64,000 nt of DNA, from NCBI GenBank assembly GCA_029959085.1, contig JARWIR010000017.1, positions 24,479,507 through 24,543,506 of the forward strand, written 5' to 3'. The stretch is from Nemophila menziesii (lineage: Eukaryota > Streptophyta > Magnoliopsida > Boraginales > Hydrophyllaceae). Under the pieces are notes generated by a model. That model made no database searches. It saw only the letters and a program-made list of their open reading frames with translations, and was not told the origin of the DNA. The position numbers and the translations under genes are program-made. Of the stretch, positions 1-11,278 are shown piece after piece (within the stretch, counting starts at the first letter, position 1; each line of letters opens with the position of its first letter).

Positions 1-3000
1 GTCGCGTTTGCGAAGCTTCGCCCCCTCACTGATCTTACCGAAAACACCCCATTTGCTTCATATAACCAAGATACCATATCTCTAGATCCCTCTTCCCTTC
101 CAACCCTAGTGTCCGCGATTTCGAGGAGCTTGGATGGTGATAATAGACTTTGGAAACTTGTCCAATCCCATGACCCATCCGGACGGATATAATCGCTAAC
201 CCTTTTAGACAAATCACTAGCATCAAAGACTCCTGTGACAAGGTCTATAAGGGGCGAATCACCCACCCACAAATCACACCAAAACGACACATCCCTCCCA
301 TTATGTACTAACCATCGAGGTCCTCTTCTTAGTACATCGAGCCCTTCCGTGATTGCTCGGCACATCCTCGAATCGGTTTGTTTAATTAGATATTGCATAG
401 GTGGCCCTTTAAAATATTTCTCCCTCATTACAATTGGCCACAAGGTACATGAATCATGAATTACCTTCCATACGAGCTTACCCAAGAGAGCTCTATTCAT
501 CTCATCCGCGTACTTAAAACCCAAACCACCAACTTCTTTGGGACTACATACATCCTTCCAAGCAACCCAATTGATATTTTTGTTATCGTCCGAAGAGCCC
601 CAAATGAACTCTCTTCTAATTTTATCAATCTCCTCACAAACATAACTCGGTAATTTCTCCACTTGCATGATGTACATTGGTGCGGCGCTAAGAACGGCTT
701 GAGCTAATGTGATGCGACCCGCTAAAGATAAGTTGTTACCTTTCCATTTTGCTAATTTGCCACGTAACTCATTAATGAACTCCCCAAAGAAACCCCTTGG
801 TCTCCGGCCCGATAGGATATGAACTCCAAGATATTTTCCAATCCTATCACACCGTTGGTAACCACTTCGCAATGATATGTCCCCAGCCACATCTTCATCT
901 ACATTCTTCGAGAAATAAATAATCGATTTATCCCTACTAATTGTTTGTCCCGCATCTCTACAGAAGCTATCCAGAGATTCCTGTAACAATAAAAAATTAT
1001 TTACGGAAGCCTCTGCAAATAAAATTAAATCATCAGCGAAAAAAATATGCGAGATAGGAGACCCCCCTGGACTAAGGTATATCGGTTTCCATGAGCCATC
1101 TCGCACGAGTCCCTGAATAAGTAGTGACAAGCGCTCCATGCATATGACAGATAGATAGGGCGAGATCGGATCCCCTTGGCGAATTCCTCTCTTAGGCGTA
1201 ATCGACTCTAAAGGTGAACCTCTCCATAAAATACTCAACTCGTTGTCCTCCATTCCCGACATGACCACCGAAACCCACATAGGAGGTAAGCCTAAAAGCT
1301 CCAATGATTCCTTAATAAAGTTCCACCTAATCTTATCATACGCTTTAGCTAAGTCTACTTTAATTGCCATGTACCCCTTCTTCCCTTTGGCATGTCTCAT
1401 AACGAAATCCACTTCATTAACCAAGACTATATTATCAATAGTTGATCTACTAGGTAGAAAACTACTCTGATAGGGGCCAATATTCTTTTCCAAAAGTGGC
1501 CTCATTCGATTTACCAAAACCTTCATACATATCTTGTAGCAAACATTAATCAAACTTATGGGTCTAAATTGCGTAATGAACTCTGGGTTATCGAGTTTCG
1601 GTATAAGCTGAATGAGCGTCCCCAATACTTCTTTCGGAAATCTTCCATTCTGTAGCGCACCTCGAATCATATCGCAAACTGATGGACCCACTATATCCCA
1701 ACATCTCTGATAGAACCCCGCCGTTAAACCATCCGGTCCAGGAGCTTTATGTGGCGACATTTGGAAAACTGCTATACGTACTTCCTCATCCGTGACCCCA
1801 CTCCTCAACATTTCGATGTCATCTCCTCTGAATCTCTTAGGATGAGGGAGCTGCGAAACCGTATAAGTCCCCTCTTCTTGCGTAAATAACTCTTCAAAGA
1901 ATACTCTAACCCACCTCTTTTCCACCTCTCTATCCTCAATCTCTTCGTGATTAGGTCCCTTAATCTTAAAATCTTCCATCTTCCTCTTTTTTACTTGCGC
2001 TGCACAATGATAGTATCGTGTGTTGCGTTCCCCAGAATTAACCCACTCGGTATGCGCTCTTTGGAACCAAAACATCTCCTCCTGCTCTAACAAGCTTTCG
2101 AATTCTCCTAATAATCTTAACTCTAATCTGCATAGCGATGAATTATAAGAGATTTGGACCGCTTTCTGTATTCCCGCTATTCTTGCTAACAACCTCCTCT
2201 TCTTGCGAAAAATATCCCCAAAGAATTCGAATTTCCATATCTCCAATTCTCGCCTCATGATTTCAATATTCTCACGAAGTGTTTTACCATCCACCCTCCA
2301 CTTTCTTTCGACTAAATCCCTGAAACCCTCATGAAGTAACCATGCCGCCTCACATCGGAATCGCTTTTTTTTGGGAACCTTAACCACCGAAGTATCTAGA
2401 GTAACCAAAATGGGAGCATGATCCGAATGAACCCTAGGGAGGTGTGAGACCATAGACATTTCGAACACCTCAAGCCATCTTCTATTTCCGTAGGCTCTAT
2501 CTAGACGCTTGAGGATCCGCATACCCGATTTCCACGAATCGCTCCATGTGAACCTCGGACCCACGAATCCCATATCTTCCAGACCACATTGATCCCTCCA
2601 TCTCTCAAATCTTACCATGCTTCGATTCACACCTGATATACCTCCAACTTGGTCTTCTGGTACCCCTATTTGGTTAAAATCCCCTAGAACTAACCATGGT
2701 TCCGAAATGTGAGTCGAAGCTTCTTCCAGAGAATCCCAGAGAGCGTCTCGAATCCAGCTCTTCGGACTCGCGTATACTGCGGATAACAACCAAGGAGCAC
2801 ATAAGTCACTAGAAATCCTTAAATTAATTACCTGCCTACTAGCCGATAAAAGTTGGACCGATATTCTAGTTTGGTTCCAAAGGACCCAAATGCCGCCAAC
2901 AAATCCCATCGCATCCACTCTAATAGACTTCTCCATACGGAGGGATTTGATTATATTGGCGGCCTCCACTCCTGATGCTTTGGTTTCCACAACGATTGCT

Positions 3001-3149
3001 ATAGCCGGCCTGTGCCTATCGGTTAAGTCCCTGAAAGCCCGCCTAAACTCATCGCTATTAGCCCCTCTACAATTCCAAAATAAAACGTTAACTGGATGGT
3101 TGGCCGTGGCCCAACTTCCCCGAATATTAATATTTGGTGTATTATTCAT
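1..3149 (-). CDS. LINE-A ORF2: endonuclease-reverse transcriptase, partial (runs off left edge)
   Basis: Reading the minus strand from the ATG at 3149-3147, I find no stop codon through position 1: 1049 open codons, with the C-terminus outside the window. The N-terminal half is an APE-like endonuclease, with GDFN at residues 156-159 (2684-2673) and an SDHAPI motif. The second half is an L1-type reverse transcriptase, with KAPGPDGL, PISLINVCYK, an RGIRQGDPISPYL block and the catalytic FADD at residues 704-707 (1040-1029). It nicks the target DNA and copies the element RNA at the nick. A plant LINE would be expected to continue into a zf-RVT finger and often RNase H, as LINE-B does. No upstream in-frame ATG is needed. 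All canonical motifs seen are intact. Confidence 0.9.
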   Translation of the reverse strand, partial: MNNTPNINIRGSWATANHPVNVLFWNCRGANSDEFRRAFRDLTDRHRPAIAIVVETKASGVEAANIIKSLRMEKSIRVDAMGFVGGIWVLWNQTRISVQLLSASRQVINLRISSDLCAPWLLSAVYASPKSWIRDALWDSLEEASTHISEPWLVLGDFNQIGVPEDQVGGISGVNRSMVRFERWRDQCGLEDMGFVGPRFTWSDSWKSGMRILKRLDRAYGNRRWLEVFEMSMVSHLPRVHSDHAPILVTLDTSVVKVPKKKRFRCEAAWLLHEGFRDLVERKWRVDGKTLRENIEIMRRELEIWKFEFFGDIFRKKRRLLARIAGIQKAVQISYNSSLCRLELRLLGEFESLLEQEEMFWFQRAHTEWVNSGERNTRYYHCAAQVKKRKMEDFKIKGPNHEEIEDREVEKRWVRVFFEELFTQEEGTYTVSQLPHPKRFRGDDIEMLRSGVTDEEVRIAVFQMSPHKAPGPDGLTAGFYQRCWDIVGPSVCDMIRGALQNGRFPKEVLGTLIQLIPKLDNPEFITQFRPISLINVCYKICMKVLVNRMRPLLEKNIGPYQSSFLPSRSTIDNIVLVNEVDFVMRHAKGKKGYMAIKVDLAKAYDKIRWNFIKESLELLGLPPMWVSVVMSGMEDNELSILWRGSPLESITPKRGIRQGDPISPYLSVICMERLSLLIQGLVRDGSWKPIYLSPGGSPISHIFFADDLILFAEASVNNFLLLQESLDSFCRDAGQTISRDKSIIYFSKNVDEDVAGDISLRSGYQRCDRIGKYLGVHILSGRRPRGFFGEFINELRGKLAKWKGNNLSLAGRITLAQAVLSAAPMYIMQVEKLPSYVCEEIDKIRREFIWGSSDDNKNINWVAWKDVCSPKEVGGLGFKYADEMNRALLGKLVWKVIHDSCTLWPIVMREKYFKGPPMQYLIKQTDSRMCRAITEGLDVLRRGPRWLVHNGRDVSFWCDLWVGDSPLIDLVTGVFDASDLSKRVSDYIRPDGSWDWTSFQSLLSPSKLLEIADTRVGREEGSRDMVSWLYEANGVFSVRSVRGRSFANA

Positions 3150-3251
3150 AAATAAATAATTAACAAACAAAATAATAAAACATAAGCAAGATAAAACAAG
3201 TTCAAATGAGAATAAAATAATCAAAATAGAAGTGCAAACCAGTAAGAAGTC

Positions 3252-5765
3252 TTAAGACTTCATGTGGTCAGGCTGGTCCTCTAGCTCCATTTCGGATAGC
3301 CCCTCCTCCTCTCGTTCATGGCAAGTCACCTCGCTCCTAATCCGTTCATGAACCTGATGCGCAACAGTTGATAGTTCTTGGACCTGTACACCTAGTGGCC
3401 GAGCCTGAATCAGGCGCTGATCAGGTGGTTCGAGCCCCACATCAGGTGGCTCGCTTGGATGCTCAAAGCTAGGCTCTTGCTCCTTGTCGCTATTAGCTTT
3501 GGTAATCTTATCGAGTCCAGCCTCTATAGGTCCTGAACATGCCTGTAACTCTCGAAAACCAGCAGCCCCACAATTTTCGGAAATTGCACTTTGGTCCCTG
3601 TCCCTTATATTCACTTCTATAGCACTATCATGATCCATGTCTTCGCCCAACTCAGTAATCTCTTTCTCTATTCTACCATTGACATCCCCAACTTCGACCA
3701 TTTGCTTGTTCTTATTCGCCCGACTACTCACACCAGTAGGTTCATGAAATACTAAGGCTTCCTCCACACTAGGTGTTTTGTTACCCTTTTTCCGATTTGA
3801 TTTACCCTTTCTACCTGAAGCCAACTCACTTGACTCCCCATCAACTACCACTAAGCTCTTTTCATTGAAAAAACCACCCTCCAAGCCATCTGACATAGCA
3901 TCTACCACCCCATGTTGTACCTCCGTTCCCTTTAGCTTCGGGTCCCTTTCTCTGATATTTCCCACGGTTGTCCCATCTACGTTACCATGCTTCCCACTTC
4001 CACTAGGTTTATCTTTGTCCAATGATGCTAAAACCTCATATCTTGAACCACTCTCCCGATCTATGATCGTTCCACTCTTTTTCTTGTTTGGTGACATTCC
4101 TCCTTTTGTAGTGCCACCACTATATCCCCTTTGGGTGGCTTTCTGAGGTTGAATAGGTCTTGTATTTCTCGGTCTACCCCTAGTGCGGTCAACCGTCATC
4201 CACTCTCCATACATTGGTACCTTGTTCCGTAAATCCTTGTCAACTTCTTGTGGTGGCTCTCTTCTATTCTTGTTCACCTCCACCGTCTCAGGTACCACCT
4301 TCTGGACCCCACACTCATCTTTGACATGCCCAAATTTTCCACATTTAAAACAAATGCAATGGAGGCCTTCGTACTCTACCTTTTGGAGGTGGTTTTGGAT
4401 TCGGATTATCGGTACAAGAGGCTTATCTAATTCCACTTCCACCGCAATACGAGCGAAATTCCCCCTTGCTCGTGTCCTTGTGAACGGGTCAATTCTAACC
4501 ATTCTACCGATTAAGTTTCCGATCGCTGTTAGGATTTCCTCCGTATAGTTCACTAGCGGTAGCCAAGGCAATCTAACCCAAACAGTGGTTTTAATTATCG
4601 GAGCATCCTGAGGCATAAATAGCGGGTCCCAAGGTCTCACTATTAAATATCTATCTAAGATCATCCATGGTCCCCCATTCAGTACCTTTTCATAATCTTC
4701 CGAATTGGTGAAGCGTGCCATAAAGTATCCAAACCCTACTTCGACCAGGTCCATATGTGCTTTAGGCCCCCAAATTTGGTTTAGCTTATTCGAAAGATAC
4801 CTGAAGCCAACATTATATCCAAGTAAGCGAATAATTAGCGTTTTTTCCCATACCTTACATCCTTGTCGTTTCTGAGCTGCCGTTCTTACGAGTTGTGGGT
4901 ATGTATCATCGCTGATCGGAACATCGTCTTCTATTTCGAAACCGGTTAGGGAAGAAGGCATTACATTTTGATCCGCATAATTCATGGAAATGTCTTCCTG
5001 AGCTACCTCCCTATCAGATGCATTCTTGAGAGTGTCAAGGAATGAGCGAGCTCTACCACTATACACCTCCTCAGCAAGAAGCGTTTTAGTGGGCGGATTA
5101 ACAGCCGTTGGCATCACCCCTTCCAATTGTACAGTACCTGCAGATAAAATCATATCAGAAGGTGGAGGGGAGCTTATAACCTTACCTGTAGGTTGGACCA
5201 GTAGGTCCGCTGAATCAAGTGAGGTCCCAATGTCGCGGATGGCTATCTCCCTCGGCTCTTGATCATCCGTTCCCTCCCGTTCATGATCCGCATCGCTGAG
5301 AAATGCTGGGTTTTCGATTACGTTCGTCATCACAGTCAAGGACATCTCAGTATTTTCGTTTGGAGCTTCTAATTCTGGGATATCTTTCCTAACAGTTGCT
5401 GAGTTTATCTCATTATCTCTTCCATTAACATTTGTTAGAATTGGCGAGAGCTCCTCTCTATCTACGTATTCGAGTGATCGTTTTGGTTTCCGCTGGTTTG
5501 CCTCCGCCATGTTTCCGGCAAGAACAAGAGCACGAACAGGAGCGTTTGAGGCTTCATTCTCACCAAAAACTCTAAGGCGTTTGGAGGATAGCCTCTTCAC
5601 AGAGGTAGCTTTGTCCTTCGTTGTGGTGAGTTTGTTTGTCGGGGTGGCTGGGAGAGAAGCGGAGGAGTGGAGCCCATTATTTTTCCGGCGAGTTTGGTTC
5701 TCAGAGGCGGTGTCTGGTGGTTGGGGGGGTTGAGGAGGCGGCTGCCGCCCCTTGCTGGCCATCAA
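3252..5765 (-). CDS. LINE-A ORF1: DUF4283 / CCHC zinc-knuckle RNA-binding protein
   Basis: An uninterrupted 837-residue ORF. The N-terminal 290 residues are low-complexity and Ser/Thr/Glu-rich. A DUF4283 domain spans roughly residues 300-400, with the typical GGPWMILDRYLIV-like core. A CX2CX4HX4C zinc knuckle follows, with C472, C475, H480 and C485. A charged, disordered tail follows from about residue 490. This is the usual ORF1 of plant L1 elements, thought to coat element RNA as a chaperone in the ribonucleoprotein. The first ATG follows a stop-containing leader and is taken as the start. DUF4283 proteins also occur as stand-alone host annotations, but the ORF2 directly downstream on the same strand settles the identity. 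Confidence 0.93.
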   Translation of the reverse strand: MMASKGRQPPPQPPQPPDTASENQTRRKNNGLHSSASLPATPTNKLTTTKDKATSVKRLSSKRLRVFGENEASNAPVRALVLAGNMAEANQRKPKRSLEYVDREELSPILTNVNGRDNEINSATVRKDIPELEAPNENTEMSLTVMTNVIENPAFLSDADHEREGTDDQEPREIAIRDIGTSLDSADLLVQPTGKVISSPPPSDMILSAGTVQLEGVMPTAVNPPTKTLLAEEVYSGRARSFLDTLKNASDREVAQEDISMNYADQNVMPSSLTGFEIEDDVPISDDTYPQLVRTAAQKRQGCKVWEKTLIIRLLGYNVGFRYLSNKLNQIWGPKAHMDLVEVGFGYFMARFTNSEDYEKVLNGGPWMILDRYLIVRPWDPLFMPQDAPIIKTTVWVRLPWLPLVNYTEEILTAIGNLIGRMVRIDPFTRTRARGNFARIAVEVELDKPLVPIIRIQNHLQKVEYEGLHCICFKCGKFGHVKDECGVQKVVPETVEVNKNRREPPQEVDKDLRNKVPMYGEWMTVDRTRGRPRNTRPIQPQKATQRGYSGGTTKGGMSPNKKKSGTIIDRESGSRYEVLASLDKDKPSGSGKHGNVDGTTVGNIRERDPKLKGTEVQHGVVDAMSDGLEGGFFNEKSLVVVDGESSELASGRKGKSNRKKGNKTPSVEEALVFHEPTGVSSRANKNKQMVEVGDVNGRIEKEITELGEDMDHDSAIEVNIRDRDQSAISENCGAAGFRELQACSGPIEAGLDKITKANSDKEQEPSFEHPSEPPDVGLEPPDQRLIQARPLGVQVQELSTVAHQVHERIRSEVTCHEREEEGLSEMELEDQPDHMKS

Positions 5766-5890
5766 AGAGCCGTTACAGGGACCAAGAAGGAAAGAAAAGG
5801 AAAAGAAGGTAAGAAATCTGATAAATAAGGAAACAAGAGTTGGTCAAAAGCTACAGAAGGGCGGCTGTGCCACCAGCGTTTGTAGAGAGA

Positions 5891-6103
5891 ACAATTAGAA
5901 GCAATTAGAAGAAAATTATACTACTCTTACGTAGCTAATAACTCGTTTAATAGCTTAACATATATATATTAATTAGTGGATATTTATTAGGGGGCAGATA
6001 TTGCTCTTGGCCGGGGTTGCAGCCCCATGTTATTTACTTCTCGATGAAAAATAATGCATATATATTCGCGAGAATATTCAAGATTTATCTTTACTGGTGT
6101 GGC
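5891..6103. other. GLR-A intron 1, ancestral sequence
   Basis: Shares interrupted similarity with GLR-B intron 1 near 41270-41410, including a common 'attaattagtggatattta' stretch followed by a 'ggggttgcagcccc' versus 'ggggctgcaacctg' region. This shows that the DNA left of GLR-A exon 2 is an expanded version of the same intron. Confidence 0.7.
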
Positions 6104-6689
6104 TAGGGTGGTAAACGAGTCGAGTCGGAACCGAACACTAGATGTACATGATTACTTATTTAATTTTTCGAGGCGAACCGAGCCAAGCTCAAATTTAAAT
6201 AAACCGGACCAAGCTGAGCTCAAATTTAAACGAGGCGAGCCCGAGCTTTCAACTATCCAAGTCAGAGATATTAAAATTGGTTTGCATAACTTATAGGACA
6301 AGCTTTTTTTAAAGGCGAGCTTGAGTTGCTCATGAACAATTTATTTTTTATGATGGAAAATGGACTTTAATGAACGGTTAGAATTTGATTGAGTGTGTGG
6401 TAAGAAATTATAAAGCTTAATAATAATGAAAAAATAATTTTCTAAAAAAGTTAAAAATATCCAAGTTGATATTAAAGGTTTAATAATATATTTATATATA
6501 TATATAATATATTAATTCATAATTTATAAATATGAACGAGTCGTTCACGAATGAGTTCGAGCAGGCTTGTTTACTTAACGAGTTTAAATTGGAGTTTGAG
6601 CTTGTTTATATTTGAGCCGACCTCGAACGAGCTTTTCTCTGAGGAGAGCTCGAACTGCTCGCAAGCAGCTTGGTTCATTTACAACCCTA
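6104..6689. mobile_element. hAT-type non-autonomous transposon 1
   Basis: Terminal inverted repeats start TAGGGTGGTAAACGAG on the left and end GGTTCATTTACAACCCTA on the right. Imperfect 8-bp target duplications flank it: GGTGTGGC (6096-6103) and GGTGGAGC (6690-6697). The interior has repeated CGAGC/GAGCTCG motifs and no transposase. TIR type and 8-bp duplication fit the hAT superfamily. Confidence 0.75.
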
Positions 6690-7454
6690 GGTGGAGCCGT
6701 TAAATTAGAATAACAGTGAAGTTTGGGGCACATCCTCGATTTTTTTCGGTTAATTTTTAGTTCAGAAAGATCTAATAATTTTATGCCACTGCTACGGAAA
6801 TGACTACTAGCAACCGTTTAGGTAGTCGCTAATAGTCTCGTAATTAGTCATTAAAATCAGATTTAACTCTAGCGACCACCATTGGTCGCTAAAGGTTGGT
6901 TGCTAGCGTTTTGTCGTTAGACGTCCACATTGTCGGCTGACGTGTCATATAGAGAGATAAATTATTAGCGACCACCGTTGTGGTTAGTAAATGTGACACT
7001 CTTCCGACCACGTGGGTCGGCAATGTGTTCCATCAATACCGACATCTAGATGGTCGACTAATATCTCAAGTATCTAAAGATAACTAAGTAGTCGCGAATT
7101 TTGATTTACTTTTTGCGACCACCTAGTGGTTAGTATTAGTCTTATAATTTTTGCGACCACCAAACGTCGCAAAACATATTTTAGAAAAAAATGAAAAAAT
7201 TAAATTTATTAATATGCATTTCTTTAGAGTTACCAAATTTATACAAACATATTAATTATCGTAAATTAACAAAAAAACACCAAAAGGGAATAATCAAAAG
7301 GGAATAATCAATACAAATAAGTTATTTTTTTATATAAATTAATAATAATCAGCTTATATAAGTAGTTTGTTTCGTATTTCTTCCTCTCAACGTCTATAAA
7401 CTCATCATCATTATCGATGTACACCGTCTGGTGGCCATCTAACACCATCTACTT

Positions 7455-8601
7455 ACTCCTCCCAAGTATCGTCTGAATCTTCCTCATCGTGTACAATAGT
7501 TGGACCGTGCTCTAAACTTTCTTGGTTGACTTAGACGTATTCTCTATTATTTATGGGTAATCTACCTAACTCTGAGGCGTCATTCAAAATGGGTATGGAT
7601 ATCGGCTCAGAGGCATTAACTATCAACTCAGCACCCCAAACATCTGCACTCCAACCATGACAATTACTCAATTTCCAAAAACTTTCCACGTGCCGCGTCA
7701 CGATTCCTTAGTGTGCACTAAACTATCAATGTAGAACACCTTATTTACTTGATTGGCTAGACTGTTCGATTTATTTTATACCGATATGAACTACTCTCGA
7801 TCCTGGTCACACCATGTCCGTTTTATATTTTTCCTTTTCGGGTGTTATACCACTTTCACTCGAACACGGTTACAATGTTTTTCCAAAATTACCTTAAAGA
7901 TGTTATCTTGTTCACCATACCACTTAACACCCTCGGCAGACACTGTAATCTGCAGTGTCTCGTTTTCCCTTTTCTCAGGCGAGACCCATATTACTTCATT
8001 AATGAAACATGAATCATACCCACACAGTATGGTTGGGACTGTTAGCCACATGATAAAGTTCTATGGTTACAACTGGATCACCGACTTCCTTTATGTCAAA
8101 CACCTATCAATAGAAGAATTAGTGAGTTTCACTATCTTGATTAATACTTTAATTTTGAAATATATTTTACCTTCTCTAAAAACCTGTTGTTAAATCTACT
8201 TTAATGAGTTTTCTCCAAACCTGCATGAACATCTACAACTAGTATCGCCGTGTGTTCAACAATATAGTTTCTTTACACAATGAATATAAAAAAGAAAGAA
8301 ACAATTATTGTTCATATATGTAAAGTAATTAAATCCATATAAAATTGAATCTCATCACAATATCATAGAATGTACCAAACAGGTGTGTCATTTCTGATTT
8401 GGGAAAGATAAATGAAGCTTTTCTTTTCACCGGGTGGCACATGCTTTTGGAGATCGACATCTCTCTTGATTCCGGCAATGAATCTGCATATTTACCAAAA
8501 TTGTTAAACTTGAGATTTTCTTTTTTAAGATAACATGATATGAAAGTCAAAATCTTCTCCAAAACATAATCCTTGATTATCGGGCCTTCCGACCTTACCA
8601 C
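7455..8601 (-). pseudogene. CACTA-1 transposase ORF, C-terminal remnant
   Basis: Broken minus-strand coding pieces. 8601-8329 contains a segment like the end of DUF4218 of CACTA transposases (…EGPIIKDYVLEKILTF…). 8051-7845 resembles the start of DUF4216 (GVKWYGEQDNIF). Further fragments to about 7455 include NKVFYIDSL and an acidic tail DEEDSDDTWEE. Stops and frameshifts separate the pieces, so no functional protein is made. The TNP2 transposase domain itself is not recognisable here. Identification rests on pattern recall of CACTA ORF C-termini. Confidence 0.55.
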
Positions 8602-8713
8602 ATTTCATATACACTCATTTAACTTCTTCATCTACAATATAGTTTGACTCAATATTCACACAAACATGTTCAATTTCACCATACAAATTTCAAACTTCAT
8701 ATGAGGCTAAAAA

Positions 8714-8932
8714 ACCATTCGTCAAAATATGTGCCCTTACCTCATTAATATTTTTTACATTATTAGTTGGCCTAGTGGTTAGGCTACTCCGCAGAGACCA
8801 AGAGGTCCTGGGATCGAATCTTATCGGAATCAAAATGATTCCCGAGTCCAAAGTGGCTCTCATATGTATTAAAAAAAAAAAACCATTCGTCAAAATATGT
8901 GCCCTTACCTCATTAATATTTTTTACATTATT
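8714..8932 (+). repeat. 51-bp direct repeat flanking SINE-1
   Basis: Positions 8714-8764 and 8882-8932 are identical over 51 bp (up to about 56 bp if adjoining A residues are counted), with SINE-1 exactly between them. It has the position of a target-site duplication but is far longer than the usual 8-20 bp. Confidence 0.9.
8765..8881 (+). mobile_element. SINE-1, tRNA-derived, inside CACTA-1
   Basis: The head AGTTGGCCTAGTGGTTAGG contains an RNA polymerase III A-box-like TGGCCTAGTGG. A B-box-like GGGATCGAATC follows, then a body ending CTCTCATATGTATT and a poly(A) run from 8871. It matches the copies at 60411 and 61166, but lacks their first few bases (ATCGAT), so it is slightly 5'-truncated. 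Confidence 0.88.
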
Positions 8933-10042
8933 CTTGTACACTTGCTCGAACATTGAATCGAATTTGAATTATCCGTTTGTTTAGAATTTTTTAATGGAAT
9001 TTATCACACCTTTCTCAAAAGCTAAACTAGCATTATTATTTGATTTAATCCACTATCTATCTATAGTTACATCCATATTGACTTCATTCCATATTATAGG
9101 AAATAATTTGGATAAATTTATGAATACAGTAAACAAATTGTGAATCAATATATTGTGCGGTAACAAATATATACATGAACTAAACAAAAAAAAATTGACA
9201 TTCACTGTAATATGATCTTGGATTATCATATTCACATTTTTTTAGGTAATTTTTTTCATTATAATTCATATATTTTGTTAAAAAATTTAGCTAAGAATCA
9301 TCAAGAATTACATATTTATGCAACTACATCCATTAACAAGTTTAATCTCATTATATAAAGAGTACATAAATGAAATTGCATATTTTTTATATAAAAATAG
9401 TAAAAAAATATCTCAAATAAAATGATGTAAATGGTAAAAATAAGTCCTATTGAGGTGGTAAAATCATGATGGTGTCCAATGACGGCAATTGGTGACTTCG
9501 ATGTAATCAAAATCGAAAGGGAATTTTTTGTTTATGGGTAAAAGTTAGGTGTGTCTTTAATTGGGTAATTTATGCCCAATCGGCTGTATTTATTAAACGA
9601 CCTTTTACTGATCACATGGGTGGTCACAGAAGAGTAAAAAATTAGTCATTGTAAAGAGCAATGCCAACTACTAATTAGTCATTAACTGTTTGTAGGTTGT
9701 AGCGACCATTATAGTGGTCAGTAATTTTTTTATTGAAGTATTTATACTAACCAATAATTGGTTGTTGATGATTTAAAAGTGTCTAGCGGTCACTTCGTGG
9801 TCGATAATAGATTTATTTCTATTATTATTTTTTAATATATATTGCAACCACTTAAATGGTTGTTAATAAGTTAGAAGTCGACCACTTAAATGGTTGTTAA
9901 TGAGTTATAAGTCGACCACTCTAGTTGTCAATTTTTTTTTAAAGTTTTGGCGACCAATCTTGTTCTTTAGATGTATTATATGTAGTGACCACACCGACGA
10001 TCGTTAGAATATTGGTCACTAGAGTTGTTGCGTGTAGTAGTG

Positions 10043-11278
10043 TGATTGTGGGCTTATAATTGTTTTACTAGTGTTTTCAAAAAATATTAGGCAATTTTTC
10101 AATAATCTTACTTTTTTAATTTTAATATAGAATGTATATGTATTTTTAATTTAAAATAACTTAAACATAATTTAACCCAACCCACCCCCTTCCCTACCAT
10201 CAAAAAAATAAGAAATTGATAGTTGTAACCCCTCCCCCACCACAAAAAAATAAGGAATTGATAGTTGTAACTTACTAATGATAGTTATCTCAGTTTATCC
10301 TTTAACAAAACTTTATGGAATATTTTATAAAAGTGGACAATTAGTCATTACATGTAAATATTCAAGATAATGTATACAAGTGGAAAGTTGTATATAAAGT
10401 TGTTTAAGAAGAATGAGCAAATTATATTAATTTGTTTTGTTTACAGTTTCTACATTTTAATTCTCATAAATTTGTATCACCTATAGGGAGTGTGGGAGTT
10501 TTATCTTTAGCCTCTCTAATTTGGCCTCTTCGAAAATGAGCTTTCTGCGAGATATAACACATGAATGAATGTGAGAAAACGAAAATGTTATGAATTTACC
10601 TACAAACACATTAGACTAAACAAATATTTACTTAATATACTTACTTCCTCTATTAGTTGAAGGACACAAACTTCAAATTTTCTTTTTCTTTAACAACTTT
10701 TTCCTACCTTATATTATTGAGTCTCTAAGCAACACTGTGGCATTGACCAAGCCCATGGTTTCTGATACTCGTTGGATTGTTTGATATGAATATTTTGCAG
10801 AAAACACCATTTGTTACCTTCACTTGTCCAATACTGAACGAAAAAAATGAAAGGATTTAGTAAAAAGATGAAAAAGTGAGGGAAATGAATGATGTGTTAG
10901 AAGTTAATAGAGAGATTTGAATATTATGGATATTTTTTTGGGTCTATGAGGGAAATGAACACTGTGACTAGGTCATTATTTGAGAGATTAAGAGAGGTTT
11001 TGAGATTTCCATGAGAGAGAATGAGAGAATGAGAGTAATATTTGAATGAGAGAATGAGAAGCTTACAATTTTTTTGAAAGTTTTGGGGAAATTGTAAGAA
11101 GAACGAGATATTTATAAAAGAAATAAGGATTGGGGAAAGTAGAGGGATTATTTGTGAACTGATGTATAATATAAATGTATTCCAACTCCGATCCATTCCT
11201 GTGTCCATAATTTATTACTCCATTTGTAACATGGTTTGATCATTTATAATGTTTACTCAAGTTTGTAGATAATTTTTT
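10043..11278. other. GLR-A intron 1, ancestral AT-rich sequence
   Basis: No coding signal. 10090-10460 aligns in patches with GLR-B intron 1 at about 41430-41710 (for example the shared 'agaagaatgarcaaattatattaattt' region, r = g or a). A local tandem duplication of about 55 bp (ataagraattgatagttgtaa, r = a or g) lies at 10209-10270. The rest has no recognised feature. Confidence 0.65.

Larger units (their letters stand above)
1..5890 (-). mobile_element. LINE-A, L1-type non-LTR retrotransposon, 3' end outside window
   Basis: Order on the minus strand is 5' leader (about 5766-5890), ORF1 (5765-3252), a spacer of about 100 bp, then ORF2 (3149 to beyond position 1). The right (5') boundary is placed near 5890 because sequence from about 5890 onward aligns in patches with intron 1 of the downstream GLR paralogue (around 41270-41400), while 1-5880 does not. 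The target-site duplication cannot be checked because the 3' end is off the window. Both reading frames are uninterrupted where visible, unlike the related LINE-B at 46201-60329, so this is a recent insertion. It lies antisense inside GLR-A intron 1. Confidence 0.9.
6787..10042 (-). mobile_element. CACTA-1 (En/Spm-type) transposon, degenerate
   Basis: Ends read CACTGCTACGGAAA on the left and TTGCGTGTAGTAGTG on the right, an imperfect CACTA-type inverted repeat. Both ends are crowded with degenerate subterminal repeats of the GCGACCAC / GGTCGCTA kind in both orientations (6800-7170 and 9590-10020), typical of CACTA elements. Remnants of the transposase ORF lie on the minus strand in the middle. 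The flanking trinucleotides are tgc and tga, not an exact 3-bp duplication. A SINE is inserted at 8765. Confidence 0.75.

Noticed and set aside
35..241. 68-codon minus-strand frame
   Set aside because: It is in a different frame from LINE-A ORF2, which is open across the same bases; it is a shadow.
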